A stretch of 46,237 nt of DNA from IMG/VR virus record IMGVR_UViG_3300044998_001030, positions 1-46,237 of that record; one strand, written 5' to 3'. This DNA is from a virus. The translations under genes were made by a program, and so were the position numbers. Below the pieces are notes generated by a model, which saw only the letters and a program-made list of their open reading frames with translations, made no database searches and was not told the origin of the DNA. The first letter of the stretch is position 1; each line of letters starts with the position of its first letter. Below are positions 32,296-41,020 of this stretch, piece after piece.

Positions 32296-33833
32296 TTTTC
32301 TTCTTTTTTGTTATGAGTCATAATCATACTTTTTGCTAAAGCAATTGCATCTTTTTTGGTAAAATTTGGATTTTCAATGACTTTTTCAAGAATTCGGGAC
32401 TTGATTTCACCAATCAATTTTCCTTTTGCTCCCATAGCCGCAATTTCTTCACCCGTCAATAAAGATTTAGAATTTACCAAATCTTCAATGTTTATTTCTT
32501 TAATCATTTCGCGGATTTTTTCAATTTGTTTTGGCATAGATGCAGCTTCAGAATGAGAAATATTATCTGCATGAATAACATCTAAAATTGGCTCTAAAAC
32601 ATCGGCCACATGATAAACAAATTTTCGTAAAGTTTTTTCTTTCAAATTTTCAGCTTCGCTTCCAGCTTGTTTCAATTTCATATGATTCTTGACTATTTTT
32701 GTAATTTTATCAATATCAGAATTGGAATAATTTAGTCGTTTCATGATTTGCCGTGTAATTTCCGCACCAACCTCTGCATGATTAATGAACTGAATTTTTC
32801 CATCTTTTTCACTTCGTGTAGCAGCTTTTCCGATATCATGGAAAAGTGCTGCAAGCCGTCTGGTAATTTCTGGTGGAGTATTATCTAGAACATCAAGTGT
32901 ATGAGTAAAAGCATCATGTTTATGATAAGTGACGTTTTGTGTTAAACCAACCAATTCTTTCAATTCTGGTAAGATAATATCCAAAATTCCGGTTATCTTA
33001 AACAATCTAATAGCTCTGGATGGTTTTTCCAAAAGTAGAATTTTGTGTAATTCGTCTTTGATTCTTTCCGAAGAAATATTGTTCAGTTCTGAAGCATGAT
33101 TCTTGATAGAACGAATTACATCCAACGGAAGTTTGAAATTATATTTCAAAGCAAACCGGATTGCCCGTAAAATGCGGAGCGGATCTTCCTTGAAAATCCA
33201 ATCTGGATCTCCTGTTGTTCTGATAATTTTAGCTTTCAAATCTTCAATTCCCATGCCAGTTAAATCGTAGATTTCTCCGCTAGTCAAATTTTGGAATAGT
33301 GAATTGATGGTGAAATCTCTGCGAAATGCATCATCACGCAATGTTGCTGGTTCTACTTCTGGCTTTCGGCTTCCGGGAGTATATTTTTCTTTCCTAGGCG
33401 CAATAAACTCAATTTCAACCATTTCGCCTTTAATTGGAATTTTCAATTTTGCTGTACCAAATTTCTCAAATACAACTGGATTAGATCCTTCTTTGTAGAC
33501 ACCAACTTGTTGTGCAATAAACTTGGCGGCTTCAATTCCGGCATCAATACCTCCATCTACAACAATATCAACATCTTTTGGAGTTCTGCCCATAATTTTA
33601 TCACGAACGATTCCACCCGCCAGATACAATTTGTTTTCCCATTCAGTTCCAGCAATAATATTTTTGAGAAATTCAATGACAGTATCTACGTCAACTTCTT
33701 CTCTAAGATGCTTGAAATATTGAACTTGTCGTTCGCGCTTTAGAGCATCTTCTTTTTTGTCATAAGGCCCACCAAGTTTACGCCCTGTTTTTTTACTGAA
33801 AAGATAGTATTTGTTATGTATTTTTCTAATCAT
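32292..33833 (-). CDS. CCA-adding enzyme / poly(A) polymerase family with HD domain
   Basis: This is a class II tRNA nucleotidyltransferase. LAGGIVRD is at 71-78, catalytic D87-V-D89, RRDFTINSLF at 171-180, then the helical neck and body with DPLRILRAIRFA, and an HD phosphohydrolase domain with ALFHDIGKAATR (H332-D333). The first 45 residues are extra: KYYLFSKKTGRKLGGPYDKK followed by a Lys/Arg helix with RQVQYFKH, a module I know from other phage proteins but not from cellular CCA enzymes. It is inserted between gp16 and gp17 and overlaps both, so it is made with the packaging proteins. It could repair tRNA 3' ends. Confidence 0.92.
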   Translation of the reverse strand: MIRKIHNKYYLFSKKTGRKLGGPYDKKEDALKRERQVQYFKHLREEVDVDTVIEFLKNIIAGTEWENKLYLAGGIVRDKIMGRTPKDVDIVVDGGIDAGIEAAKFIAQQVGVYKEGSNPVVFEKFGTAKLKIPIKGEMVEIEFIAPRKEKYTPGSRKPEVEPATLRDDAFRRDFTINSLFQNLTSGEIYDLTGMGIEDLKAKIIRTTGDPDWIFKEDPLRILRAIRFALKYNFKLPLDVIRSIKNHASELNNISSERIKDELHKILLLEKPSRAIRLFKITGILDIILPELKELVGLTQNVTYHKHDAFTHTLDVLDNTPPEITRRLAALFHDIGKAATRSEKDGKIQFINHAEVGAEITRQIMKRLNYSNSDIDKITKIVKNHMKLKQAGSEAENLKEKTLRKFVYHVADVLEPILDVIHADNISHSEAASMPKQIEKIREMIKEINIEDLVNSKSLLTGEEIAAMGAKGKLIGEIKSRILEKVIENPNFTKKDAIALAKSMIMTHNKKEEK

Positions 33834-34323
33834 TTTTCTCTTTTTCTATTTTTTCTAATAGTCCAGAAATAATCTGTTTTTGTAACTCTGATGTACTACC
33901 AATAAAGATAGCATTGTTGTTGATAGTTTGTGCTTCTTGTTTTTTTGACTTTTCTTTCAAAGCAGTTTTTTTAAGAGAAAGTTCTTCTTTTTTGAGAGTA
34001 ATTTTAGCCAAAGCCTCTGATGCATTCGTCAAAGCTTTAATGATTTCAGCAGCCGCAGTCATGGCTCTAGGGTCTTGAGTAAGAGCCGCAACTTCAAGAG
34101 CTGTCTCCAATACAGTTTGAGTTTTTTCCAAAATTTGCTTTTGATATTCACATGATAATTCTACATTATCATCTATATTTTCTGATACAGAAATAACAGA
34201 AGGAGAAGCAACTTCTTGCTGCTCTTGAATAACAAGTTCTTTGTTTTCAATATTAAAAATTTTATCAAGGGTATTTGTTTCGTTTTTCATCAGATTAGGT
34301 GATCCATTTTTTTCGTTTTTCAT
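33826..34323 (-). CDS. 16: Small terminase gp16
   Basis: The T4 gp16-like central helical hairpin is recognisable: LETALEVAALTQDPRAMTAA, then ALTNASEALAKI followed by a Lys-rich coil. The length (165 aa) equals T4 gp16 (164 aa). The N-terminus carries a tandem 11-residue duplication (MKNEKNGSPNL then MKNETNT), so an alternative start at 34290 exists. It recognises DNA and stimulates gp17. No ribosome binding site is evident. Confidence 0.88.
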   Translation of the reverse strand: MKNEKNGSPNLMKNETNTLDKIFNIENKELVIQEQQEVASPSVISVSENIDDNVELSCEYQKQILEKTQTVLETALEVAALTQDPRAMTAAAEIIKALTNASEALAKITLKKEELSLKKTALKEKSKKQEAQTINNNAIFIGSTSELQKQIISGLLEKIEKEKND

Positions 34324-34343
34324 CAGATTAGGTTATCCATTTT
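34278..34343 (-). repeat. 33-bp tandem duplication at gp16 start
   Basis: Two adjacent 33-base units (34278-34310 and 34311-34343) differ at a single base. The unit spans the start codon and is a multiple of three, so it duplicates an in-frame start and 11 codons. Confidence 0.9.
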
Positions 34344-34383
34344 ATTAAAATTCATAAAAATCATTATAAATTTTAATAAAATG
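34338..34383. repeat. 15-bp AT-rich perfect inverted repeat upstream of gp16
   Basis: CATTTTATTAAAATT (34338-34352) is the exact reverse complement of AATTTTAATAAAATG (34369-34383), with a 16-base loop. It lies in the gap before the gp16 start. There is no T-run that would mark it as a terminator, so a protein-binding or packaging-initiation site is possible. Confidence 0.8.
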
Positions 34384-34402
34384 ATTCATCAGTCAACATA
34401 TT

Positions 34403-34615
34403 TCAAGCTATGTTTACTCTGATTGGGTGTAACCCGACACCCTCTATTCCCTCTGCAAACGCTTCAGGAAATACTTTTCTTATTATTTGATAATATGCTT
34501 CGCGTAGCCATTGTTTGCAATTTTCGTTGATAAATTCAATTGCTTTTTCAAGTTTCATTTCTACTGGTCTTTTTTTATCATTTTCAATTAGTAGAAAATT
34601 TTTAAATCTTTTCAT
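34403..34615 (-). CDS. Hypothetical protein, 70 aa
   Basis: Small helical protein beginning MKRFKNFLLIENDKK, with no recognised motif. AGGAA lies upstream of the ATG. It sits between a WGW-domain gene and gp16. Confidence 0.65.
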   Translation of the reverse strand: MKRFKNFLLIENDKKRPVEMKLEKAIEFINENCKQWLREAYYQIIRKVFPEAFAEGIEGVGLHPIRVNIA

Positions 34616-34631
34616 AATTTTCTTCCTTTTC

Positions 34632-35237
34632 TTACTGTAATTTTTTCGTTGGTGGAGCTAAATCATATTTAGTTGGAGGCCTTTCTTCTTTCACTTTTTC
34701 TACAAAATTCCATACAGCTGAAGCATTAAATGGAACTATTGTTGTGTATTCATTTGAACGATATTGAGCGCTTCTTCCGGTTCCTTGTTTATGAAAAATG
34801 ACTCCAACGGAAATATTTTTAGGAATTGGAATTCCATTTGGGAATTTTCTGCGTAATTGAGGTGTATCACTTCTTTTATATAGTTCACCAGAAAGTATTG
34901 ATTTTTCAATATTTTGCAACCCCTTTTTAATTTGGTCATATGTAACATAGTATGGAGAAAAAGTCAAATATAATGTATCTGGATCATAATATTCTGTCAT
35001 TACCCGGATATAGCCATGTTTGTAAATTTCGCCTTTCAGTGATTCTTGATCGTATTCTTTTGCTGTTCCACGCAATAACAATTCGCTGTGATTATATCCA
35101 ATATTAGGATCTTTCAATTGTTGTTCAGTTGGATAGATCCATTTTCCTTTTGGGTCTATCCAACCCATGTAAATATATTGATTGGAATATGCGATATATT
35201 CAGTTATTGTTTTAAAAAAATTCGCAAATGTTTTCAT
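34632..35237 (-). CDS. Single WGW-type domain protein in structural cluster
   Basis: The core YIYMGWIDPKGKWIYPT (residues about 21-37), the His in GYNHSELL and HGYIRVMTEYYDP match repeat 1 of the 1185-residue protein closely, then the sequence diverges into a Pro/Lys-rich tail. It is the only WGW copy in the late structural operon, between the tail-fibre-linked gene and gp16, so at least one member of the family should be made late. Confidence 0.8.
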   Translation of the reverse strand: MKTFANFFKTITEYIAYSNQYIYMGWIDPKGKWIYPTEQQLKDPNIGYNHSELLLRGTAKEYDQESLKGEIYKHGYIRVMTEYYDPDTLYLTFSPYYVTYDQIKKGLQNIEKSILSGELYKRSDTPQLRRKFPNGIPIPKNISVGVIFHKQGTGRSAQYRSNEYTTIVPFNASAVWNFVEKVKEERPPTKYDLAPPTKKLQ

Positions 35238-35243
35238 ATATAA

Positions 35244-35663
35244 TTATTTAAATTTGTCAAGAATTTCATTTTTTCTTTCTTCTGTCAGAAGACCCCATTG
35301 AACCATTAAATTTAATCCATATTGTAATAACGGATCATCCAAATCAATACTTGTTGCATCATCATATGATTTTTTTAATGTTTTAATAATAAGTAATTGT
35401 TCCTGTGTTGGATTTTGAAGAAATACTTCAGGAGAATCAAATTTGAGTAATTCTTCCATAGTAAAGCGTTTTCTAAACTGATATTTTGTCAGTTGTGTAT
35501 TTAGAGAAGGTTGAGGAGGAGGTTGAGGAGGAGCCGGATCAACAATAACTGGTAATGGCTCCTCTATAATCTCGCAATCTGGATAATTTTCCTGTGCCCA
35601 CTGTAGATCAGCTTCTATAACATTAAATACTTGATTATTTTTAAGTAATTTTAGTCTTGCCAT
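35244..35663 (-). CDS. Tail fibre-associated protein, assembly-type
   Basis: The N-terminus (a short beta motif KLLKNNQVFNVIEAD), a Pro-rich linker (DPAPPQPPPQPS) and a C-terminal helical domain starting LTKYQFRKRFTMEELLKF and ending GLLTEERKNEIL fit small proteins commonly encoded next to phage tail fibres. A chaperone or fibre-linked role is inferred. It directly follows the two Gly-rich fibre genes. Confidence 0.7.
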   Translation of the reverse strand: MARLKLLKNNQVFNVIEADLQWAQENYPDCEIIEEPLPVIVDPAPPQPPPQPSLNTQLTKYQFRKRFTMEELLKFDSPEVFLQNPTQEQLLIIKTLKKSYDDATSIDLDDPLLQYGLNLMVQWGLLTEERKNEILDKFK

Positions 35664-35671
35664 ATATCCTC

Positions 35672-36304
35672 CTATTCAAACCACTCAACAATACAAATAC
35701 CAGAAGTTCCACCACTATCTCTGGTTCCTCCTCTTCCAGTATTTGGAGGGCCAGAAAAGGTATAAAAATCATAATAACTATTATTTGATGTTCCACATCC
35801 CCCTCCACCATATCCCCATAAATTGGGGCCTCCAAGACAAATTGTACCTCCAAGCGACCATGTATAATAACCACCAACAATTAGAGGCATTGCCAAAGGC
35901 GACCCTCCGGCTCCCGCGCCGCCAGTATTTGACGAAATTAAACCATTACCACTTGCACCTCCATAACTCGCTCCTCCGGGATATCCACCTATAGCAGTAA
36001 CTAACGACCCAAAGGATGTTGTGCCTCCCTGAGTTGGATTAGATCCACCTGTCCCTCCAGCACCAATTGTAACCGTCACATTTCCAGTAACTTGAACAAT
36101 TTTTCTAACTACAGCACCCCCACCACCCCCAGACATAAATGTGCCGCTTCCCGGATAATACCCTCCACCCCCACCACCAACACAAATAACCTCTACCCAT
36201 CCACCAAGAGCCAACAATCTTGCAGATGGAGTAAATGTGCCTGAAGAAGTAAAGATTTGCTGCTTAGGAATTAAGCCAGCCATATATTGTAAGAGTGTTG
36301 ACAT
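35672..36304 (-). CDS. Glycine-rich tail fibre/adhesin-like protein, copy 2
   Basis: 210 residues. The N-terminal [20 protein letters not shown] is shared with the upstream paralog and is followed by Gly-rich loops (GGGGGG, GAGGTGG) and a conserved end [10 protein letters not shown]. Polyglycine loop architecture is typical of phage receptor-binding tips. It has extra Cys and aromatic residues compared with its paralog in the second half. Confidence 0.85.
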   Translation of the reverse strand: MSTLLQYMAGLIPKQQIFTSSGTFTPSARLLALGGWVEVICVGGGGGGYYPGSGTFMSGGGGGAVVRKIVQVTGNVTVTIGAGGTGGSNPTQGGTTSFGSLVTAIGGYPGGASYGGASGNGLISSNTGGAGAGGSPLAMPLIVGGYYTWSLGGTICLGGPNLWGYGGGGCGTSNNSYYDFYTFSGPPNTGRGGTRDSGGTSGICIVEWFE

Positions 36305-36874
36305 ATTTTACTCCCACCATTCTACTATACAAATTCCACTTCCACCATTTCCTCCATAATGACCCCCCATTCCACTATTAGCTGGAGCATTTGTAGAGTT
36401 ATAATTATAAATATCAGTATTAAGCGATCCTTGCCCACCAATACCATACGATTCAAAAGGTGGAAGTCCTCCAAATCCTACAGAAAAATATCCAGAGATC
36501 GGAAGAGGAATACTTATAGAAAGCGAATTCTGACTCATTCCACCTGCCGAAGAAGCATATGTATACCAATCATTTGCCCCACCATAATATTGATTTGCCG
36601 CTAATCCTCCAGCCGCAGTAACTAACGACCCAAAGGATGTTGTGCCTCCATGAGTTGGAGTAATTCCACCTGTCCCTCCAGCACCAATTGTAACTGTCAC
36701 ATTTCCAGTAACTTGAACAATTCTTCTTGTTACTTGTGCTCCTCCTCCACCCGTTTTAATTGTACCAGAAGCATATCCTCCACCCCCACCACCAACACAA
36801 ATAACCTCTACCCATCCACCAAGAGCCAACAATCTTGCAGATGGAGTAAATGTGCCTGAAGAAGTAAAGATTTG
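36162..36874 (-). repeat. 98-bp identical segments in the two Gly-rich genes
   Basis: Bases 36162-36259 and 36777-36874 are identical and encode the shared N-terminal region; further near-identical stretches follow (for example 36047-36110 versus 36666-36727). The interval entry covers both copies. Such identity permits recombination between the genes. Confidence 0.9.
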
Positions 36875-36934
36875 TTGTCTTTTTGATAATCCTTGAAAAA
36901 ATTGGGTGAAAATGCTCATGGTGTAATCCTCCAA
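36308..36934 (-). CDS. Glycine-rich tail fibre/adhesin-like protein, copy 1
   Basis: 208 residues, with the same start ([20 protein letters not shown]) and end ([10 protein letters not shown]) as the next gene, but a different middle (residues about 110-190). It overlaps the collagen-like fibre gene by 19 bases. The pair probably forms alternative or mixed fibre tips. Confidence 0.85.
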   Translation of the reverse strand: MEDYTMSIFTQFFQGLSKRQQIFTSSGTFTPSARLLALGGWVEVICVGGGGGGYASGTIKTGGGGAQVTRRIVQVTGNVTVTIGAGGTGGITPTHGGTTSFGSLVTAAGGLAANQYYGGANDWYTYASSAGGMSQNSLSISIPLPISGYFSVGFGGLPPFESYGIGGQGSLNTDIYNYNSTNAPANSGMGGHYGGNGGSGICIVEWWE

Positions 36935-38298
36935 TTTGTTCCTGAACTAAAATATGTTAATTTGAGGAAAAAATTTGAAATATCAATAGTCATATTTTCA
37001 GCTAAACCCATAATATTATTTCCATTTCTATTTATTACCGTTCCTGTAATTCCTGTACCAATAATACAAATTGTATCTAAATTGCTTGGAGATGCTGGAA
37101 GAGTCAATGTCAAATTATTTGCTGTAACCAAATACGCTCTATTTGAAACTAATGTTGTATTTGAAGAAACTGTCGTATATTCATATGCAAACATCCCTTC
37201 ACGGGAAAGGATTTGGCCATTTGCTGTGATTCTTAGTTTTTCTGTTACACCTGATCCTGTATTTGTATAAAATCTTAGATCTCCGGGAGCATTTGATGTT
37301 CCATTAGTTTCAATATATGAATCAATTGCCGCAGAAGCAAAATTCGTTGATCCTGTTGTAGGCATTGCCATAAAACTAATTACTCCAACTCTTGAATTGT
37401 TTGGAGTTGAACCGCCATTTGTTCCATAATGTCTCAGTAACAATCCAGCTCTATCTGTTGTTGTTGCTGAATTTACTGTCATTGCTATACTCTGAGAAGA
37501 TGTAGATAAAACATCAAGAATATTCTGTGGAGAAGATATACCAATTCCAACTCTGTTATTTGTATAATCATAAACAAAATTAGAAGATCCTCCTAGCGAT
37601 CCATTTTGATTAAATTGAACTTGTGTATTTAATCCTCCGGGATTTGCTGTTCCGGGAGGCCCAGTTGCTCCCTGAAACCCAGTTGCCCCCTGCAAACCTG
37701 TGGCACCAGTCAATCCAGTTGCGCCTTGCGGTCCTTGCAATCCGGTTGCACCTGTTGCGCCTGAGCCTGTGGCACCAGTTAGACCAGTTGCTCCCTGCAA
37801 GCCAGTTGCGCCCTGTAGGCCTTGCAATCCAGTTGCACCTGTCAGACCCGTAGCACCTTGAAATCCTTGTACTCCAGTAGCACCAGTGGCACCAGTAAAT
37901 CCTGTGGCACCCTGAAATCCAGTTGCTCCTTGCAGTCCTGTTGCTCCTTGAAATCCGGTAGCACCTTGAAATCCTTGCGGGCCGGGTAAACCCATTTGAC
38001 CTTGAATTCCTGTTGCGCCTTGTGGTCCCGGTTCTCCAGTTGCTCCTTGAAATCCAGTTGCACCAGTAAAACCAGTTGCTCCTTGCGGGCCAGTTGCACC
38101 TGTTGCTCCCACAAATCCAGACGCACCAACTCCTCCCCCACCATAAAGATCTACATATTCTTTAGTGGCAGCGTCTCTCGGATCAATTGGATTTCGTAAG
38201 TTTTTAATAGTAAATTGGTTAGCATTAATATCTAAATTCAAATCTATTTCATTATTTTCTGGATCAACATTTGCAAAAAATTCTGGATTTGTTGGCAT
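36916..38298 (-). CDS. Collagen-like tail fibre protein
   Basis: 460 residues. Residues 1-52 include [20 protein letters not shown], a motif common in phage tail fibres. Residues about 58-217 are Gly-X-Y repeats dominated by GAT, GFQ and GLQ triplets, with one short interruption, predicting a trimeric collagen-like stem. Residues 218-460 begin [15 protein letters not shown] and contain RVGIGISSP, like other fibre heads. Many Thr residues in the Y position could carry glycans. A near-consensus late promoter lies upstream. Confidence 0.9.
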   Translation of the reverse strand: MPTNPEFFANVDPENNEIDLNLDINANQFTIKNLRNPIDPRDAATKEYVDLYGGGGVGASGFVGATGATGPQGATGFTGATGFQGATGEPGPQGATGIQGQMGLPGPQGFQGATGFQGATGLQGATGFQGATGFTGATGATGVQGFQGATGLTGATGLQGLQGATGLQGATGLTGATGSGATGATGLQGPQGATGLTGATGLQGATGFQGATGPPGTANPGGLNTQVQFNQNGSLGGSSNFVYDYTNNRVGIGISSPQNILDVLSTSSQSIAMTVNSATTTDRAGLLLRHYGTNGGSTPNNSRVGVISFMAMPTTGSTNFASAAIDSYIETNGTSNAPGDLRFYTNTGSGVTEKLRITANGQILSREGMFAYEYTTVSSNTTLVSNRAYLVTANNLTLTLPASPSNLDTICIIGTGITGTVINRNGNNIMGLAENMTIDISNFFLKLTYFSSGTNWRITP

Positions 38299-38308
38299 AA
38301 TTCTCTCT

Positions 38309-38316
38309 TATTTATT
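38309..38316 (-). promoter_or_regulatory. Near-consensus late promoter AATAAATA of fibre gene
   Basis: One mismatch from TATAAATA on the minus strand, 10 bases before the fibre ATG; it overlaps the end of the glycosyltransferase gene. Confidence 0.4.
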
Positions 38317-39202
38317 CAAGAAAGAACTTTGCCCATTTTTCAATTTTCTTTGGCCAATCAAATGAATACTTTGCAATTTCTTGATTTTCAAGACACTTCT
38401 TTTGATATATTTCAGGATTCAAATGATAGAAAAGAACCAATTCTGTTCCTTGTTTGACATATTCATTTTCATCAAATGGTAATTCAATGCCACACTTATA
38501 ATCTTGAAAATATCCAACATTTGTAGAAAAAAGCAATCTTCCTGATGCAGAAGTTTCCAAAATAGGAAGACTTGCACCTTCTTCTAATGAAGACACAAAC
38601 ACACAATCTACAGATTTATAATAAGATGGCATTCCAATCCAATGATAGAATTGATGTTCAATGAGTGGTAGTTTGGAATTTTTTGCAATTTGGCGAACAA
38701 GCCGTCCGCGCTTGATTTCTTCTCCCTTCCAATTTTTATTTTCCCAAGCTCCGCAATAACCAATTTTCTCTAATTTTTGTGGAACTGGAGCATAGAAATA
38801 GTCAAAAAACACACCTAATTCCAACACTTCAGGAATTCGTTCAATACAAAATTCTAAAGCTTTTCTTTTTAGATAGTTAGATACTACAGCAAATTTTTTT
38901 GGTTTATTGAAAATATCATATCCATTTAATGAAATTGTCCGAAGTAAATCCCATTCAGCATGTGCGAAAACATACATTTTTTCAATCGGAACTTTATACG
39001 ACGCAAGCGCTCCAATTCCATCAACATTTGTTACCCAAATATCTGTTGTTTTGTCTATCATTTGAACGTCTTCAATCCGGTAAGCCACATTCCAAGGCAA
39101 GATATTTGCAATAATTCCATAAGGATATAGTAGTTTTATCAATGAATTATGGATGTTTCCAAAAGCCCAATCATTCTGTATAAAAAATACAAGATTAGTC
39201 AT
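38312..39202 (-). CDS. Glycosyltransferase, GT4-like
   Basis: 296 residues with the C-terminal Rossmann pattern of GT-B enzymes: IGYCGAWENKNWKG (donor-domain strand and loop), DCVFVSSLEEGASLPILETS and SGRLLFSTNVGYF, corresponding to the E-x7-E region. The N-terminal acceptor domain is short. It immediately precedes the collagen-like fibre gene, so a virion or host-envelope glycan is a plausible substrate. It overlaps the upstream gene by 8 bases. Confidence 0.8.
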   Translation of the reverse strand: MTNLVFFIQNDWAFGNIHNSLIKLLYPYGIIANILPWNVAYRIEDVQMIDKTTDIWVTNVDGIGALASYKVPIEKMYVFAHAEWDLLRTISLNGYDIFNKPKKFAVVSNYLKRKALEFCIERIPEVLELGVFFDYFYAPVPQKLEKIGYCGAWENKNWKGEEIKRGRLVRQIAKNSKLPLIEHQFYHWIGMPSYYKSVDCVFVSSLEEGASLPILETSASGRLLFSTNVGYFQDYKCGIELPFDENEYVKQGTELVLFYHLNPEIYQKKCLENQEIAKYSFDWPKKIEKWAKFFLE

Positions 39203-39452
39203 TGATTTCTTTTTCCACCAATTTTGGTTCCTCTAAGATCTCTAAAACATCGCCCAAAAAATAATCTTTTGTATGTGCAAATAATACAGTCGCAACGCCT
39301 TCTTTATAATATAAATTCAAAATATTATTAGCTCTTTCTAAAGACATCCAATCTGTTTCTAACCATTTTGAAACTTCACAAAAATAATCTTCACCAAATG
39401 GTTGTGTATTTTCAACCACAAGTCCTTTATAAACAATTTTATAGTTGTTCAT
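39195..39452 (-). CDS. Hypothetical protein, 85 aa
   Basis: It begins MNNYKIVYKGLVVEN, nearly the same as the tiny upstream gene, and continues with helix (EVSKWLETDWMSLERANNIL). GGAGG precedes the ATG. No family is recognised. Confidence 0.7.
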   Translation of the reverse strand: MNNYKIVYKGLVVENTQPFGEDYFCEVSKWLETDWMSLERANNILNLYYKEGVATVLFAHTKDYFLGDVLEILEEPKLVEKEIND

Positions 39453-39562
39453 CTTTCACCTCCAATTTGTTTTAATTCCATATTCTCTCCAATATCTATC
39501 ACAAAAAAAATCAAATTGTTTTCTTGAACTAACCCTTTATATACAATTTTATATTTTTTCAT
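39449..39562 (-). CDS. Tiny gene, 37 aa, truncated copy of next gene's start
   Basis: Too short for most gene finders, but it has an ATG overlapping the FkbM stop (ATGA) and a TGA overlapping the next ATG. The product starts MKKYKIVYKGLVQENN, matching the first residues of the 85-residue protein (MNNYKIVYKGLVVEN), then differs. It is either a remnant of a tandem duplication or a translational-coupling leader; its last codons include the GGAGG site of the next gene. Confidence 0.55.
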   Translation of the reverse strand: MKKYKIVYKGLVQENNLIFFVIDIGENMELKQIGGER

Positions 39563-40149
39563 ATATTTTCTCCAAAATTTAGGATAACATTATCACCAAT
39601 TTTAAACACTTTAACATCATATTTTATTTGGTATTTTTGGATTAAATCGTCTAACTCTTCTTTTCTCCAAATATATTCAAATATAATTCTTTGAATTGGA
39701 ATACTTTGTATTTCTTGAATTTGATAAACTTCTCTCAAGATTGTGGCATCATGACCTTCTGTGTCTATTTTCAATTGACCTATTTCTGTTATCTGATATA
39801 AATTAAAAAAGTTAGATACAGAAAGAACCGGAACGTTGACGCAATCCATAACCGATTGTAAATTCAATTGATTAACCAATGTTGGGTGCATCTCGCCTAA
39901 TGAATTGCACCCGCGAACCCAAGCAGGTAAACCTAATTGCCGGATTTTTTCTTCACTGACAAAATACATCTTCAAAATCCCGTCCGTGTCTGATAATGCA
40001 AACGGGCACTTGAAAATATTTTCTTTATTTGGAAATTTGTTCAAATAATGAATCAGAGGCTCAACCAAAATAAGAGTTTCCCCCTCTTTCAGTTGTTCCA
40101 AAGAAGTTTCAAAATCTGATGTTCCTATGTCTATGTAATCGTATCTCAT
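39559..40149 (-). CDS. FkbM-family methyltransferase
   Basis: SAM-dependent methyltransferase of the FkbM type. Motif I is DIGTSDFET (residues 7-15), followed by LVEP, and QLKIDTEGHDATIL, the family's signature acidic loop. The length is about 196 aa. Such enzymes O-methylate sugars or small molecules. It lies between glycosyltransferase genes, consistent with decorating a glycan. It overlaps its neighbours on both sides by 4 bases. Confidence 0.85.
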   Translation of the reverse strand: MRYDYIDIGTSDFETSLEQLKEGETLILVEPLIHYLNKFPNKENIFKCPFALSDTDGILKMYFVSEEKIRQLGLPAWVRGCNSLGEMHPTLVNQLNLQSVMDCVNVPVLSVSNFFNLYQITEIGQLKIDTEGHDATILREVYQIQEIQSIPIQRIIFEYIWRKEELDDLIQKYQIKYDVKVFKIGDNVILNFGENI

Positions 40150-40580
40150 TTATGAATTACCGAATATTTTACCTTTTTTGGAAGAAATGGTGAAAATCCA
40201 AGATTTTGTGTCTTTTGAATATGTGGCCACATATTAGAATCAATTTCACCAAAATATCTTGTAAACTTTTTTTCTGTAGTGATGTCATGAATGCCCAGTT
40301 TGGAAACAAAACCATCTAATTCCTTATTATTTGTTTTTGAATACAATTTCAATTTTGCTAAATCATCACAATCATCTTCTAATAAATGTTGAAAAAACTT
40401 AACCTCATTTTCTGAAACTACCATTTGTTCAAACATTTTTTCTTTATAATCATTTGAAATATACCAAACAGAAAATGTTAACTCGTTTGTGAAACAAGGC
40501 AACCCCATTGCATAATACAACACCAATGGCGAGAAAAATACATTTTCTCTTTTACTTTTAGATTCAAACAAAATTGTCAT
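40146..40580 (-). CDS. Unknown protein in glycan cluster, 144 aa
   Basis: The N-terminal VFFSPLVLYYAMGL resembles [14 protein letters not shown] in the next upstream gene, so the two may be distant paralogs. No motif is recognised. It overlaps its neighbours by 4 bases on both sides (ATGA), indicating tight translational coupling with the methyltransferase. Confidence 0.7.
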   Translation of the reverse strand: MTILFESKSKRENVFFSPLVLYYAMGLPCFTNELTFSVWYISNDYKEKMFEQMVVSENEVKFFQHLLEDDCDDLAKLKLYSKTNNKELDGFVSKLGIHDITTEKKFTRYFGEIDSNMWPHIQKTQNLGFSPFLPKKVKYSVIHK

Positions 40581-41020
40581 TTTACAACCTCCAAAACTTT
40601 TTTATAGGGAATATTTCCATTGAATAATGATAAAGAGAAATGATTTAATGTATCTTCAATAATCAGAAAATCATTTTCAGTAAGATCTAATTCACATTCT
40701 TTATTTTCAGTAAGAGATATTTTACCATCCCAAACACTCAAATATTTTATCGGAATAGTATTTACAGCAATTTGAATTTTCATTTCATCATACTTTTTGT
40801 TCTTTTTTGTCTCTTTAATAAGAAATTCTTCATCTACAGTTGACCAAGTATACTCAAAAATATTACCCGGCAATACACTCAAATACAAGAAAAGAAAACT
40901 ATTTAGATCATAATGTTTTATGAAATTTTTACACTTAAACAAAACCATCAAATAAAGTGCAATAGGAGATAGAAACACACAATCCAAATTTTCTGTCGTG
41001 TTCAATTTTAATCTAACCAT
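40577..41020 (-). CDS. Unknown protein in glycan cluster, 147 aa
   Basis: Possible paralog of the following gene (shared FxSPxxLY start), otherwise unrecognised. It overlaps the glycosyltransferase stop by 8 bases and the next gene by 4. Confidence 0.7.
   Translation of the reverse strand: MVRLKLNTTENLDCVFLSPIALYLMVLFKCKNFIKHYDLNSFLFLYLSVLPGNIFEYTWSTVDEEFLIKETKKNKKYDEMKIQIAVNTIPIKYLSVWDGKISLTENKECELDLTENDFLIIEDTLNHFSLSLFNGNIPYKKVLEVVK

Noticed and set aside
37842-38144. Minus-strand frame within the collagen-like gene
   Set aside because: It is a frame-shifted reading of the Gly-X-Y repeats, giving repetitive low-complexity sequence, and is contained within a clear gene.
37600-38150. Repetitive DNA that could be mistaken for a CRISPR array
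   Set aside because: The repeats are imperfect 9-base multiples encoding Gly-X-Y triplets, without constant repeats and unique spacers.
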